A stretch of 64,000 nucleotides of DNA, taken from the NCBI GenBank assembly GCA_028869255.1, contig CP110972.1, forward strand, positions 2,795,001 through 2,859,000, given 5' to 3'. Origin of the DNA: Pseudomonas poae. Lineage in GTDB: Bacteria; Pseudomonadota; Gammaproteobacteria; Pseudomonadales; Pseudomonadaceae. Positions 9,470 through 19,853 of the stretch are shown here, piece after piece (within the stretch, counting starts at the first letter, position 1; the number at the start of each line of letters is the position of its first letter). Below the pieces are notes generated by a model. That model was not told where the DNA came from, made no database searches, and worked only from the letters and a program-made list of their open reading frames with translations. The translations under genes were made by a program, and so were the position numbers.

Positions 9470-9520
9470 TGTGGCACCCTGCCAGTAGCCCGGACAACAG
9501 AATCCAGCACGGTAGAGCGT

Positions 9521-11758
9521 TTAAACCGCTTCCGGCCGCAGAATCAGCACCCCCAGCGGCGGCAGATTCAACGACAGCGATACCGCTTGCCCGTGACGCG
9601 GTTCATCCTGGGTAAACACCGCACCGCCATTGCCGTAATTGGAGCCCGCATACTGCTCGGCATCACTGTTGAGCACCTCGCTCCAGCGCCCGGCAAACGG
9701 CACGCCGACTGCATACGCCGCACGGGGCACCGGAGTAAAGTTGGCCACCACCAGCACCGGCTTGCCATCCTTGCTCCAGCGCAGCCAGGCAAAGACGCTG
9801 TTGATCGCATCGTCGCCGATCAGCCACTGGAACCCCTGAGGCGCGTCGTCCTGCTCGTGCAGGGCCGGCTCTTCGCGGTACAAGCGGTTGAGGTCGCCGA
9901 CCAGCTTCTGCACGCCTTTGTGTTCGGCATACTGCAGCAGGTACCAGTCCAACTGCTGGTCGTGGTTCCACTCGCGCCACTGGCCGAATTCGCAGCCCAT
10001 AAACAGCAATTTCTTACCGGGGTGCATCCACATAAAGGCCAGGTAAGCGCGCAGGTTGGCAAATTTCTGCCAGCGATCGCCGGGCATCTTGTCGATCAGC
10101 GAGTGTTTGCCGTGCACCACTTCATCGTGAGAGATCGGCAGGATAAAGCGCTCGGACCAGGCATACACCAGGCCAAAGCTCAGCTCGTTATGGTGATGGG
10201 CGCGATACACCGGATCCTGCTGGATGTAGTGCAGCGAATCATGCATCCAGCCCATGTTCCATTTGTAGTTAAAACCCAGGCCGCCCTGTTGGGTCGGCTG
10301 GCTGACGCCGGGCCAGGCGGTGGATTCCTCGGCAATTACCAGCGCGCCGGGGGCTTCCAGGGCCACCACGTCGTTCAAGTGCCGCAGGAAGTCGATGGCT
10401 TCCAGGTTCTCGCGACCGCCATGGCGGTTAGGCACCCACTCCCCGGCCTTGCGCGAATAATCGCGGTACAGCATCGAGGCCACCGCATCCACGCGCAGGC
10501 CGTCAATGTGGAAGTGTTTGAGCCAATGCAGGGCCGAGGCCAGCATATAACCGTGAACTTCAGTGCGGCCCAGGTTGTAGATCAGGGTGTCCCAATCCTG
10601 GTGAAAGCCTTCCAGCGGGTTGGCGTATTCGTACAGCGCGGTGCCGTCGAATTGCGCCAGGCCGTGGGTATCCGTAGGAAAATGCGCCGGCACCCAGTCG
10701 AGGATTACGCCGATATCGGCCTGATGCAGTGCATTGATGAAGTAGGCAAAATCTTCCGGCGAACCAAAGCGCGCCGTCGGTGCGAACTGTGACAGCGCCT
10801 GATAGCCCCAGGAGCCGCCAAACGGGTGCTCCATGATCGGCATCAGTTCAACGTGGGTGAACCCCAGTTGCTGCACATACGGCACCAGGCGCTCGGCCAG
10901 CTCACGCCAGTTGTATTGACGCGCCACCTCGCCCGCCTCGTCCAGCTCGCACTGCCACGAACCTACATGCAGCTCATAAATCGACAGCGGCGCCGTGGTT
11001 TTCTGGCGCTCAACCCGCGATTGCATCCAGGCATGGTCCTGCCAGTCCACTTGCAACGGCGCGGCAACTTTCGAGGCCGTGTCGGGGGGCAACTGGGTAG
11101 CGAGTGCCATCGGGTCAGCCTTGAGCGGCAGAATCCCGTTGGCGCCAAGAATTTCATACTTGTAGGCCGCGCCCGGTTGCAGGCGCGGGATAAAGATTTC
11201 CCACACGCCGGACGGATGCCGCAGGCGCATCGGGTGCCGGCGACCATCCCAGATATTGAAGTCGCCCACCACCGAAACCCGCCGCGCATTCGGCGCCCAC
11301 ACGGCAAAACGCACACCTTGTACCCCGTCGACACTGGTCACCTGGGCGCCCAGGCAGCTGCTGAGGTCGCGATGATTGCCTTCGGCAAACAGGTACAGGT
11401 CCATTTCACCCAGCAACAGTTGCTGGAAGCTGTAGGGGTCTTCGGTGATCTGCTCGCCACCGGCCCACTGGATTTTCAGCAAATAGCCTTGGCGAGTGCC
11501 GAAGTGCCCGACAAACAAACCCGGCACCTGAGTCGCATCCAGGCTGCCCAACGTCTCGCCGCCCTCACGGCTCAGCACCTGGACGCTCAGCGCCTCCGGC
11601 AGAAAGGCGCGGATAAATTGGCCCCCCTGCTCGTCGTCGTGTGGCCCGAGAATCGAGAACGGGTCATGGTGCTCGGCGCGCACCAGCGCTTCGACGTCCT
11701 TGGACGCCGGCAATGCAGTCAGCTTCGGCTGCAGCGGTTCTTTATGTGTAAAGCTCAT
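9521..11758 (-). CDS. glgB: 1,4-alpha-glucan branching enzyme
   Basis: Introduces alpha-1,6 branches into alpha-1,4-glucan. The 745-residue length is normal. An N-terminal CBM48 region carries [19 protein letters not shown]. The GH13 barrel shows [16 protein letters not shown] (nucleophile Asp), [16 protein letters not shown] (acid/base Glu) and [16 protein letters not shown]. The C-terminal beta domain ends ...[11 protein letters not shown]. It is last in the minus-strand operon glgE-treS-glgB; its ATG overlaps the treS stop (ATGA), so translation is coupled. With GlgE it makes the branched glucan of the maltose-1-phosphate pathway. Confidence 0.97.
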   Translation of the reverse strand: MSFTHKEPLQPKLTALPASKDVEALVRAEHHDPFSILGPHDDEQGGQFIRAFLPEALSVQVLSREGGETLGSLDATQVPGLFVGHFGTRQGYLLKIQWAGGEQITEDPYSFQQLLLGEMDLYLFAEGNHRDLSSCLGAQVTSVDGVQGVRFAVWAPNARRVSVVGDFNIWDGRRHPMRLRHPSGVWEIFIPRLQPGAAYKYEILGANGILPLKADPMALATQLPPDTASKVAAPLQVDWQDHAWMQSRVERQKTTAPLSIYELHVGSWQCELDEAGEVARQYNWRELAERLVPYVQQLGFTHVELMPIMEHPFGGSWGYQALSQFAPTARFGSPEDFAYFINALHQADIGVILDWVPAHFPTDTHGLAQFDGTALYEYANPLEGFHQDWDTLIYNLGRTEVHGYMLASALHWLKHFHIDGLRVDAVASMLYRDYSRKAGEWVPNRHGGRENLEAIDFLRHLNDVVALEAPGALVIAEESTAWPGVSQPTQQGGLGFNYKWNMGWMHDSLHYIQQDPVYRAHHHNELSFGLVYAWSERFILPISHDEVVHGKHSLIDKMPGDRWQKFANLRAYLAFMWMHPGKKLLFMGCEFGQWREWNHDQQLDWYLLQYAEHKGVQKLVGDLNRLYREEPALHEQDDAPQGFQWLIGDDAINSVFAWLRWSKDGKPVLVVANFTPVPRAAYAVGVPFAGRWSEVLNSDAEQYAGSNYGNGGAVFTQDEPRHGQAVSLSLNLPPLGVLILRPEAV

Positions 11759-14700
11759 GACGTCTCCCCACCGCGTACAGTTTTCGATATAGGTGTAAGC
11801 CTACTCAGCAAGCCGTGCAACCCTTGCAGGGGCACCGGCAGCCAGGTCGGGCGATTTTCCGCTTCGTACGCCACTTCATACGCGGCCTTCTCCAGGCTGA
11901 ACAACGTCAGCGCTGCGTCCTGGCCTTTGGCATCCTGCCAGTCATGCGCCAGTGTAGACGTAGCCGCCTGATAAGCCTGAATAAAAGCCTGGCGCGCTTC
12001 CTTCAGATAACGCTCGGTCACGCGTTTGCGCGAGGCGTCCGCCTGCGGCGAGTGGTCCACCCCCTGTACATTCAGGGCCATGGCCGCCGCGTAGTCGAAG
12101 GAGCGCAACACGCCGCTCACATCTTTATACGGGCTGTGCTTGCCGCGCCGTTCATGCAGCGGTCGCGCCGGCTCGCCTTCAAAGTCGATCAGGTAGGCAT
12201 CGCCCTTCACCACCAGCACCTGGCCCAGGTGCAAATCACCATGCACCCGAATACGCAGGCCGCCCAACGTGGCTTTCGCCAACGCCTGCACGTGGCCGGC
12301 AATGGCTTTTTTCTGATCCAGCAAAGCACTGACCAATGCCTGATCCTCAGGGTTCAATTGGCTTTGGTGCTGCTTGAGCAACTGCAGCGCGCGATCGATC
12401 TGCGCGCCCACATCCTTGGCCCAGGCCTGGGTATCCTTGGTGGTGGTGGCCTCGGGCATGAAGTCTTTGTTGCTGGTCGGCGCACCCAGCACCTGGTGCA
12501 TCTCGCCCAGGCGCTGCCCGAGCAACCCGGCAAAGTCTGCCAGTTCGCCCAGGGCGTTGTAGTGCTGTTCCTGCTCGGAAATGGCTTCGGCCAGCTCATC
12601 GCGGATGGCGCGTTCAAGGTTGTTCTGGGTCCAGCTCCAGGCATCGCCCTGGTTGCTCAGGTAGCCCTGGGCAATCATCAACAGGTTGTCCTGGCCCTCG
12701 CCATCGCGGCGAATCATCGAACCCAGCAGCGGCGAGATATTCGGGTAATCGGCGGCGGTCAGGTAAGCGCTCATTTCCAGCTCCGGATGTACCCCGGCGC
12801 TGACTTTGCGGATCAGCTTGAGCACCAGGCTCTCACCGACCACCACCGAACTGTTGGATTGTTCGGCCGACAGGTAGCGCACCGGCGACTCGTCCGTCAG
12901 TTGCAACCGAGCCAGGTGCCGGGTGCCTTCAAAGCGCAGCTCGCCGTCGCTGGAATCCAGTACCGTGCCGGCTTGCAAGCCCTGGATCACCGCACGGATA
13001 AAATGCTCAAGGCTGAACGCATCGGTCACCAGCCCCACCTGCCGCACACGCCGCACGCGGGCCAGGGCCAGTTGCTGGGGCAAGGCACTGGTGAACTGGT
13101 CTTCCCCGAGGAAGCCGAACGGCAACTGATAACGACTGACCTGGCCCCCGGCCGTCACCTCCAGCTCGCTGAGCAATACCGGATGCTGCGCATCGCCAAA
13201 GCGCACGCCGTAGGCAATACGCACGCTGTCGATGGCCGTGTCCTTGCCGGCGAACCAGCGCCGCTTGGGCAGCCAGGCCGGCAGCGAGGTCTGTTCCAGC
13301 GTGGTGCGGCACGGTTCTTCGAGCAGCTCTTCCATGCGTTTTTTCAGCACCAGGGTGGTGAAGTCCGGCATGCTCTGCGCGGGTTCCACATGCCAGCTCG
13401 GCATCTGGTTTTCCGCCGCCAGTACAAACCAGTAGAAGCCATACGGCGCCAGGGTCAGCAGGAAGTTCAGTTGGCCGATCGGCGGGAAGGCGTTACCGCC
13501 GAGCATCTCCACCGGCACCATGCCGGCGAAGGCCGACAGGTCCAACTCGGCCGCCTGGGCACTGCGTGACACGTTGGCCACGCACAGGATGATCTCGTTG
13601 TGCCCGTCTTCGCCGGTGAACTCACGTGTATACGCGAGGATGCGGCGGTTGCTCGGCGAGAGCATCTTCAGGCTGCCGCGGCCAAACGCCTTGGACTGCT
13701 TGCGCACCGCCAGCATGCGGCGGGTCCAGTTGAGCAGCGAATGCGGGTCCTGGGCCTGGGTTTCAACGTTGACCGACTGGTAGCCGTATTGCGGGTCCAT
13801 GATCGGCGGCAGCACCAGGCTGGCCGGGTCGGCGCGGGAGAAGCCACCGTTGCGGTCGATGGACCACTGCATCGGCGTGCGCACGCCATCGCGGTCGCCG
13901 AGGTAGATGTTGTCACCCATGCCGATTTCATCGCCGTAATACAGGGTCGGCGTGCCGGGCATCGACAACAGCAGGCTGTTCAGCAACTCGACCCGCCGAC
14001 GGTCACGCTCCATCAGTGGCGCCAGTCGCCGGCGAATGCCCAGGTTGATGCGTGCGCGGCGGTCGGCGGCGTAATAATTCCACAGGTAGTCGCGCTCTTT
14101 GTCGGTGACCATCTCCAAGGTCAGCTCATCGTGGTTGCGCAAGAAGATCGCCCATTGGCAATTGGCCGGGATCTCCGGGGTCTGGCGCAGAATGTCGGTA
14201 ATAGGGAAGCGATCTTCCTGGGCCAGCGCCATGTACATGCGCGGCATCAGCGGGAAGTGGAAGGCCATATGGCATTCGTCGCCGTCATCGCCCTTTTTGT
14301 CACCGAAGTACAGTTGCGTGTCTTCTGGCCATTGATTGGCTTCGGCCAGCAACATGCGGTCGGGATAATGCGCATCGATCTCGGCGCGGATCTGCTTGAG
14401 CACACCATGGGTTTCGGGCAGGTTTTCGTTGTTGGTGCCGTCGCGCTCGATCAGGTACGGGATAGCGTCCAGGCGCAGGCCGTCGATGCCCATGTCCAGC
14501 CAGTAGCGCATCACCGACAACACGGCCTTCATTACCTGCGGGTTGTCGAAGTTGAGGTCCGGTTGGTGCGAATAGAAACGGTGCCAGAAATACTGGCCGG
14601 CGACCGGGTCCCAGGTCCAGTTGGACTTCTCGGTGTCGAGGAAGATGATGCGAGTGCCGTCGTATTTCTGGTCGTCATCGGACCACACGTAGAAGTCGCG

Positions 14701-15102
14701 TGCCGCCGAACCCGGCTTGGCCTTGCGCGCCCGCTGAAACCAGGGGTGCTGGTCGGAGGTGTGGTTGATGACCAGCTCGGTAATTACCCGCAGGCCACGC
14801 TGGTGGGCCTCGGCGATAAAACGCCGGGCATCGGCCATGGTGCCGTAGTCGCTGTGCACCCCACGGTATTCGGCGATGTCGTAACCGTCATCGCGACGCG
14901 GCGAGGGATAGAACGGCAGCAACCAGATGGTGTTTACGCCGAGATCGGCAATGTAGTCGAGTTTGGCGATCAGGCCCGGAAAGTCGCCGATGCCGTCGTT
15001 ATTGGAGTCGAAATAGGATTTGACGTGAACCTGATAGATCACCGCGTCCTTGTACCAGAGCGGGTCTTTGATAAAGGTGGCAGCCTTGGGTTTCTTCGCC
15101 AT
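11755..15102 (-). CDS. treS: Maltose alpha-D-glucosyltransferase (trehalose synthase) / maltokinase fusion
   Basis: Bifunctional protein of 1115 residues. Residues about 1-560 are a GH13 trehalose synthase: [31 protein letters not shown] (nucleophile Asp), [11 protein letters not shown] (acid/base Glu), [10 protein letters not shown]. Residues about 590-1115 are the maltokinase (Pep2/Mak) part: [15 protein letters not shown], and the aminoglycoside-kinase-like [14 protein letters not shown] and [12 protein letters not shown]. Together they interconvert trehalose and maltose and phosphorylate maltose to maltose-1-phosphate, the GlgE substrate. AGGAG precedes the ATG. A 94-bp palindrome lies between it and glgE. 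Confidence 0.96.
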   Translation of the reverse strand: MAKKPKAATFIKDPLWYKDAVIYQVHVKSYFDSNNDGIGDFPGLIAKLDYIADLGVNTIWLLPFYPSPRRDDGYDIAEYRGVHSDYGTMADARRFIAEAHQRGLRVITELVINHTSDQHPWFQRARKAKPGSAARDFYVWSDDDQKYDGTRIIFLDTEKSNWTWDPVAGQYFWHRFYSHQPDLNFDNPQVMKAVLSVMRYWLDMGIDGLRLDAIPYLIERDGTNNENLPETHGVLKQIRAEIDAHYPDRMLLAEANQWPEDTQLYFGDKKGDDGDECHMAFHFPLMPRMYMALAQEDRFPITDILRQTPEIPANCQWAIFLRNHDELTLEMVTDKERDYLWNYYAADRRARINLGIRRRLAPLMERDRRRVELLNSLLLSMPGTPTLYYGDEIGMGDNIYLGDRDGVRTPMQWSIDRNGGFSRADPASLVLPPIMDPQYGYQSVNVETQAQDPHSLLNWTRRMLAVRKQSKAFGRGSLKMLSPSNRRILAYTREFTGEDGHNEIILCVANVSRSAQAAELDLSAFAGMVPVEMLGGNAFPPIGQLNFLLTLAPYGFYWFVLAAENQMPSWHVEPAQSMPDFTTLVLKKRMEELLEEPCRTTLEQTSLPAWLPKRRWFAGKDTAIDSVRIAYGVRFGDAQHPVLLSELEVTAGGQVSRYQLPFGFLGEDQFTSALPQQLALARVRRVRQVGLVTDAFSLEHFIRAVIQGLQAGTVLDSSDGELRFEGTRHLARLQLTDESPVRYLSAEQSNSSVVVGESLVLKLIRKVSAGVHPELEMSAYLTAADYPNISPLLGSMIRRDGEGQDNLLMIAQGYLSNQGDAWSWTQNNLERAIRDELAEAISEQEQHYNALGELADFAGLLGQRLGEMHQVLGAPTSNKDFMPEATTTKDTQAWAKDVGAQIDRALQLLKQHQSQLNPEDQALVSALLDQKKAIAGHVQALAKATLGGLRIRVHGDLHLGQVLVVKGDAYLIDFEGEPARPLHERRGKHSPYKDVSGVLRSFDYAAAMALNVQGVDHSPQADASRKRVTERYLKEARQAFIQAYQAATSTLAHDWQDAKGQDAALTLFSLEKAAYEVAYEAENRPTWLPVPLQGLHGLLSRLTPISKTVRGGETS

Positions 15103-15147
15103 TGGAAACTCCTGAAATTCTGAAATTTTTTGAGGCTGGGTGCGGTC

Positions 15148-15241
15148 AATGTGGGAGCGGGCTTGCTCGCGAACGCGGTGCGTCAGTTGATGAATTCGTT
15201 AACTGACGCACCGCGTTCGCGAGCAAGCCCGCTCCCACATT
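15148..15241. repeat. REP/BIME-type perfect palindrome between glgE and treS
   Basis: Two 41-base arms (15148-15188 and 15201-15241) are perfect inverted copies around a 12-base centre. The arm begins AATGTGGGAGCGGGCTTGCT, the common Pseudomonas REP head. As RNA it would form a very stable hairpin inside the glgE-treS transcript. Confidence 0.9.
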
Positions 15242-15258
15242 TTTGATCTGCGCCAGGC

Positions 15259-17247
15259 TCAGGAAACGCTGATGCGCCAGATCCCAAACGGCATCTGCGG
15301 CTCAAGCCGGGTCCACTGGTTTTTGCCATACCAGGTCCAGCGATGGCCGTTCATCAGGTCTTCGCCCTGGGTCTGGGCATCATCCGGCAGCCCGAGCTCC
15401 CACAGCGGCAGTTCAAAATCAGCCTCCTGGGCATTGAACGGGTCGAGGTTGACCGCTACCAGAATGAAGTTGCTGCCATCCTCGCTGCGCTTGCCGAAAT
15501 ACAGGATGTTGTCGTTCCAGGCGTTGTAGAGCTTCAACCCCAAGTGCGTCTGCAAGGCCGGGTTTTGCCGGCGGATGCGGTTGAGCTGGGCGATTTCGGC
15601 GATGATATTGCCGGGTGCGGTAAAGTCCCGAGGGCGGATCTCGTACTTCTCCGAGTCCAGGTATTCTTCCTTGCCGGGCACCGGCGCCGCTTCGCACAGT
15701 TCGAACCCCGAATACATACCCCACAGGCCTGAGCCCATGGTGGCCAGCGCGGCGCGGATCAAAAAGCCCGGGCGCCCGGACTCGTGGAGAAAGCCGGGAT
15801 TGATGTCCGGGGTATTGACGAAGAAATTCGGCCGATAGCATTCGCGCCACGGCGACTGGTTCAACTGCGTCAGGTATTCACCGAGTTCGGCCTTGGTGTT
15901 GCGCCAGGTGAAATAGGTGTAGCTCTGGGAATAACCGACCTTGCCCAAGCGCGCCATCATCGCCGGCGTGGTGAACGCTTCAGCGAGGAAGATCACTTCG
16001 GGATATTTTGCGCGCACATCGCTGATCAACCATTGCCAGAATGGCAGCGGCTTGGTGTGCGGGTTGTCGACGCGAAACGTCTTCACACCCTCCTCCACCC
16101 AGCCCACCACCACATCGCGCAGTTCGGTCCACAGGCTGGGGATCGCATCCGCCGCATAAAAATCGACGTTGACGATGTCCTGGTACTTTTTCGGCGGGTT
16201 TTCGGCGTATTTGATCGTGCCGTCCGGGCGCCAGTTGAACCAGCCCGCGTGCTGTTTGAGCCACGGGTGGTCCTGAGAGCACTGGATGGCGAAGTCCAGG
16301 GCGATTTCCAGGCCGTGGTCGGCGGCGGCCTTGACCAGGCGGCGGAAGTCATCGCGGCTGCCCAGTTGCGGGTGAATGGCCTCATGGCCACCCTCCTCGC
16401 TGCCGATCGCATACGGGCTGCCAGGGTCATCGGGGCCGGCGGTCAGGGAATTGTTTTTGCCCTTGCGGTGGCTGCGCCCGATCGGATGAATCGGCGGGAA
16501 ATAAAGGACGTCAAAGCCCATGTCATGGATCATCGACAGGCGTGAGTGCACGTCATTGAACGTGCCGTGACGCGCAGGGTCGTCGGTGATCGAGCGGGGA
16601 AACAGCTCGTACCAGCTGGCAAATTGCGCCGCTGTGCGCTCCACATCAAGCGGGTAAACGCTGCTGATGCTCAAGTAGGCACGGTGATCCGCCTGGGTCA
16701 TCAGGTGTGCACTGTCTTCGTGCAAAAACTGCGCGACCTGCTCGGTTTCCAGCAGCCCGGAGAGCTCGTGGTGCAGCAGCATCAGGCGGTCACGCAGTTC
16801 ATTGTCACTGCGCTCGGCGGCCTGCAGCACCAGGCTGCGGCCTTCCTGCAACTCCAGGCTGACCGGCACCCCGGCCTCATGTTTTTTACGCAGTTCATAG
16901 CAGAAGCTGGCGAACGTATCGATCCAGGCTTCGATGCAGTATTCGTGCGGGCCTTGGGCGGTAACGGTAAACGCGCCCTCCCAACCATTGTTGCCGACAT
17001 CAGCCATCACTACGCTGTGCCAGCTTTCTTCATGCCGTGCACGCCAGCGGATCAGCACGGCAAGCTTGTCGTGGCCGTCGGCGAACACTTTGCTGGTGAC
17101 GTTGACCCGCTGGCCAACCACGGCCTTGACGGCAAATTCGCCGCCGTCGATCACGGGTGCGGTGCTTTCGATCGCGATCCTGGGCAGCAACAATGCCTGG
17201 GACAGCGGCAAGATGGAGTCTTCTGGAACCTGTGTTTCAGCAGTCAT
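15259..17247 (-). CDS. glgE: Alpha-1,4-glucan:maltose-1-phosphate maltosyltransferase
   Basis: Extends linear alpha-1,4-glucan by two glucose units from maltose-1-phosphate. 662 residues, normal for GlgE. An N-terminal domain (IESTAPVIDGGEFAVKAVVG) precedes the GH13_3 barrel, which shows DVLYFPPIHPIGRSHRKGKN, VKTFRVDNPHTKPLPFW (nucleophile Asp) and VIFLAEAFTTPAMM (acid Glu). A purine-rich GGGGAAG lies before the ATG. It is the first gene of the minus-strand operon followed by treS and glgB. The frame is clean over the whole length. Confidence 0.96.
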   Translation of the reverse strand: MTAETQVPEDSILPLSQALLLPRIAIESTAPVIDGGEFAVKAVVGQRVNVTSKVFADGHDKLAVLIRWRARHEESWHSVVMADVGNNGWEGAFTVTAQGPHEYCIEAWIDTFASFCYELRKKHEAGVPVSLELQEGRSLVLQAAERSDNELRDRLMLLHHELSGLLETEQVAQFLHEDSAHLMTQADHRAYLSISSVYPLDVERTAAQFASWYELFPRSITDDPARHGTFNDVHSRLSMIHDMGFDVLYFPPIHPIGRSHRKGKNNSLTAGPDDPGSPYAIGSEEGGHEAIHPQLGSRDDFRRLVKAAADHGLEIALDFAIQCSQDHPWLKQHAGWFNWRPDGTIKYAENPPKKYQDIVNVDFYAADAIPSLWTELRDVVVGWVEEGVKTFRVDNPHTKPLPFWQWLISDVRAKYPEVIFLAEAFTTPAMMARLGKVGYSQSYTYFTWRNTKAELGEYLTQLNQSPWRECYRPNFFVNTPDINPGFLHESGRPGFLIRAALATMGSGLWGMYSGFELCEAAPVPGKEEYLDSEKYEIRPRDFTAPGNIIAEIAQLNRIRRQNPALQTHLGLKLYNAWNDNILYFGKRSEDGSNFILVAVNLDPFNAQEADFELPLWELGLPDDAQTQGEDLMNGHRWTWYGKNQWTRLEPQMPFGIWRISVS

Positions 17248-17360
17248 CGAGCATCTTCCCCTTACGCCCTGTGGACGCTCTTTGCTTGATCCGGATTCTG
17301 ATATGGCGACGCTCTCCCTGAGCAGGGCCGCTTAAAGTCCGAGCCTGCGCTGCGGTCAAA

Positions 17361-17684
17361 AGTTCAGGTGGATATGCCGCCATTGGGCGGGGAATCAATT
17401 CGCCCGGGTGGTTGTCCACCGATAGAGCAAAGCACAAAGGAGGCCACACCGATGAATATCCCGATCCCGGCTGAAACCCCGGACCCGAATATCGACAACC
17501 CGACCCTGCCGCCCACCGACCCGCAGCCGATTCCGGAAAAAGAACCGCCTGACAATGAACCGCCTCCGGTGGAAGAGCCGCCGATGGGTGAGCCGCCGGT
17601 CATTCTCTGACCCACGGCCGCGGCCGCTCGCGAGGGCGGCGCAGCCTTGACTGTCAAACCGCCCGGGGCAGTTCAGGTGGATAT
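17361..17684. repeat. 15-bp direct repeat flanking the proline-rich gene
   Basis: AGTTCAGGTGGATAT occurs exactly at 17361-17375 and at 17670-17684, i.e. upstream and downstream of the 52-codon gene and in both cases 75-155 bases before a start codon. Could be a shared regulator site or duplication scar; no function is established. Confidence 0.4.
17452..17610 (+). CDS. Small proline-rich hypothetical protein, 52 aa
   Basis: Start at 17452 is set by a strong AGGAGG 9 bases upstream. The product is extremely Pro/Glu-rich and low-complexity (MNIPIPAETPDPNIDNPTLP, then PPDNEPPPVEEPPMGEPPV), acidic and without a signal peptide or membrane segment, so it is predicted to be disordered. Similar short Pro/Glu-rich proteins occur in pseudomonads without known role. 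It lies between the divergent glgE operon and the serralysin-C-like gene. Confidence 0.65.
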   Translation: MNIPIPAETPDPNIDNPTLPPTDPQPIPEKEPPDNEPPPVEEPPMGEPPVIL

Positions 17685-17837
17685 ACGCGATCGGACCCGG
17701 AAAAAGGACAACTCCTACCCATCCAAATGGCGCGATCCTAACTTCACCCGCCTTGACACTCACGATACTGACCTCATGCTCGCGCTACCCCGGACAGCCA
17801 GGGCAACGCGTCAATCCCGCTGTCATGAGAAGCCCGT

Positions 17838-18808
17838 ATGCCGAATATCACTGGACACCCGATTAGCCACCCGCCAGCCCCCGTTTCGATGCCCCCCTGG
17901 GCCAACCGCTTGCTACAGTGCCCCCTCGCGCCCTGCAAGCGCTGCTGCAATCAGGCCCCAACAGCGCACGGGAGCCCAAGCGCCCCGATGAAGCCGGGCC
18001 TGCACCTTCGCACCTTCGCGCGATGGCAGGCGAACTCGCTCATCTGGGTAGCCACATCGACGGCCGTGCAATTGAACGCATGCTGCGCGCTCCTGACGCC
18101 CAAATGTCGCAATCCCTACTGAAGAAAGTCGGGACGTTACTGACCCCGGAAAATACCCGGAATCTATTGGGCAGCGAACATGCAAAAACCTGTACTGAAA
18201 GTCTTGGCAAGCTCGAAAACCAATGCGCCAAAACTGCAATAGCGCCGGTCCTGAGCAACATTGGAGCCGAGCACATCAACACCTTTAGAAGACAGGCAGA
18301 TTCAGCCACGCTCGACCTCTTATACACAGTACTGACGGACGCTCCCGGCAGCTTCTTGCCACTCATTCGCAAATTCATCACTCAACAGGAACAGCCCTTC
18401 AAACATGCCCAGGACTGCTTGAAAGGACTGGGGACCCAAGAGACCACGTTCGCCGCGATCGCCGCACTGGTGAGAAAAGCGATCGAAGAAGGGCAGCATC
18501 CGCACCCTTCTGAACCGCCTGCAGCAATCTACCGTTACACCCACACCGGCGAATCCTCCCTCGATGCTCCCAGCGAAATCAGGCATTTCGTACCGGGCCG
18601 GGACAAACTGGACGTCTCAGGCATTCATCGACAACTCGACAGGCCGCTGCAGTGGGTCAACCAGTTGTCGGGAGAACCGGGCGAAATGCAGTTGCACTAC
18701 TCCCATGCCCACAACGCAAGTGTTCTGGTGATTTCCGGCAATCGGGGCGAACTACCCTTTGTCGCCAAAGTATTCAGCCCACTGAAAGAAAGCGACGTGA
18801 TCATTTGA
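17838..18808 (+). pseudogene. Putative secreted protein with serralysin-like (M10_C) C-terminus, frameshifted
   Basis: The frame from ATG 17838 (MPNITGHPISHPPAPVSMPP) breaks at the C6 run 17892-17897; C7 gives MPPLGQPLATVPPRALQALL and runs open to 18808 (323 aa). No signal peptide; the first ~60 residues are Pro/Ser/His-rich. The middle (about 60-230) is helical, for example MSQSLLKKVGTLLTPENTRN. The last ~75 residues look like the C-terminal domain of serralysins and other type I-secreted proteins: IRHFVPGRDKLDVSGI, LSGEPGEMQLHYSHAHNASV, ending KESDVII. No glycine-rich RTX nonapeptides and no zinc-protease motif are present. Role unknown; a type I- or type III-secreted protein is possible. 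Confidence 0.6.
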
Positions 18809-18815
18809 CCCACAA

Positions 18816-19309
18816 TCAATCACGCTTCTCGAAAACGGCGACGATGCGCGGCATCACACTGAATACCGCCAGCGCCAGCAACGTACTGAGCACCGCCGTG
18901 GACTCTCGCCCCAACCCCGCCGCCACACCAATGGCGGCGGTCATCCACAGGCCGGCGGCGGTGGTCAGGCCCTTGACGTGGCCCTCTTCATCTTCCTTGC
19001 CCTTGAGGATGGTGCCCGCGCCAAGAAATCCGATGCCCGCGATCACCCCTGGACCACCCGGCTCATGGCATCCGCCTGGTTGCCGGACATCTGCGGCACC
19101 ATTACAAACAGTGCTGCACCCATAGCCACCAGCATATGGGTGCGCACGCCGGCCGCCTTGCCCTTGTGCTCACGCTCAAACCCCAGAATGCCGCCCAGGA
19201 TCGCCGCGATCAGCAGGCGCACGGTGATCTGAGTCAGCTGCTTTGCGTCGCCGATGTCGGCAAATTCGGCCTGCAGGGTTTGCCACACTTCATGCCACCA
19301 GGCGTCCAT
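18816..19309 (-). pseudogene. MgtC/SapB family membrane protein, frameshifted
   Basis: Two frames, 19309 to 19043 and 19046 to 18816, join when the C4 run 19046-19049 (plus strand) is read as C5. The junction then reads SRVVQGVIAGIGFLGAGTIL, and the repaired protein has 164 residues. MgtC-family features: RLLIAAILGGILGFEREHKG (conserved first helix and acidic/basic loop), GVRTHMLVAMGAALFVM, GIGFLGAGTIL, GLTTAAGLWMTAAIGVAAG. It is an inner-membrane protein tied in other bacteria to low-Mg or acid fitness. AAGGACGG precedes the ATG. Confidence 0.85.
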
Positions 19310-19429
19310 AGATGCCGTCCTTTGTCATTGTTAGTAAAGGATGGACAGCGGCGACCGCCAGTCAGTTGCCTGGAACCCCTGCACATCGGTGCCCCCTAAC
19401 GTTCATAGCCCATGAACAAGGAGAACGGC

Positions 19430-19669
19430 ATGCCCATACGTATCGAAAACCAGCTGTGCTATTTCATGCTCGATGACAATGGCCAGGAACAGAGCGTGCC
19501 AGCGACCCGGGTCAATATCGTGACCGACATCGACAAATCCATGTCCTACGTGGAGTTGGCGGCAGAGCGCATCTACATCACAGAAGCCGAGGCCGACGCC
19601 CTGACAGTCGCAGGGGCTCACGATGGGCGCCAACATGTAAAGACCGAAGAACCTGGTTCGCTGATTTAA
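19430..19669 (+). CDS. DUF3203-like small protein, 79 aa
   Basis: Start at 19430 rather than the in-frame ATG at 19412, because AAGGAG sits 7 bases before it. The sequence MPIRIENQLCYFMLDDNGQE ... AERIYITEAEADALTVAGA resembles the short Pseudomonas family DUF3203 (recognised from memory). It is soluble, with no signal peptide and unknown function. An Anr-like box begins one base after its stop codon. Confidence 0.7.
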   Translation: MPIRIENQLCYFMLDDNGQEQSVPATRVNIVTDIDKSMSYVELAAERIYITEAEADALTVAGAHDGRQHVKTEEPGSLI

Positions 19670-19683
19670 TTGATCTGTATCAG
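19670..19683 (+). promoter_or_regulatory. Anr/FNR-like box upstream of ccoG
   Basis: TTGATCTGTATCAG matches the consensus TTGAT-N4-ATCAA at nine of ten fixed positions. It lies 170 bases upstream of ccoG and directly after the preceding stop codon. Control of CcoG, a cbb3-oxidase assembly factor, by the oxygen regulator Anr would fit; a transcription start about 40 bases downstream is predicted. Confidence 0.5.
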
Positions 19684-19699
19684 CACCTCCCGGATAAGC

Positions 19700-19726
19700 C
19701 TGCACCCCCTCCGCCAAGGGGTGCAG
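19700..19726 (+). other. Hairpin (9-bp perfect stem)
   Basis: CTGCACCCC (19700-19708) pairs with GGGGTGCAG (19718-19726) around a 9-base loop. No T-tract follows, so it is not a standard terminator. It falls where transcription from the Anr-like box would begin. Confidence 0.4.
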
Positions 19727-19853
19727 CACATTGTCACAGCACCTCGCCCATACCCCATCTGATCCGCTTTTAATCGCCATACCTGAGTCTGTTATGTAAA
19801 CAGCCTGAGACTCATAGTTCATCCGCCTGATGGAGGCTGATGAGCGAACGACC

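Noticed and set aside
11815..15123. Long plus-strand open frames (11815-13569 and 13600-15123) opposite treS
   Set aside because: They are antisense shadows of a clear GH13/maltokinase gene in GC-rich DNA. Their products are Arg/His/Gln/Val-rich without family features.
17227..17260. GGAACC near 17227 as a third hrp box
   Set aside because: No CCACNNA at 15-16 bases downstream, and it lies inside the glgE coding region.
17611..17837. hrp box in front of the serralysin-C-like gene
   Set aside because: No GGAAC occurs in this interval, so the HrpL promoter hypothesis is not supported for that gene.
19371..19411. GGAACC at 19371 upstream of the DUF3203-like gene as an hrp box
   Set aside because: The -10 part is missing; the sequence 15-16 bases later reads CCCC/CCTA and not CCAC.
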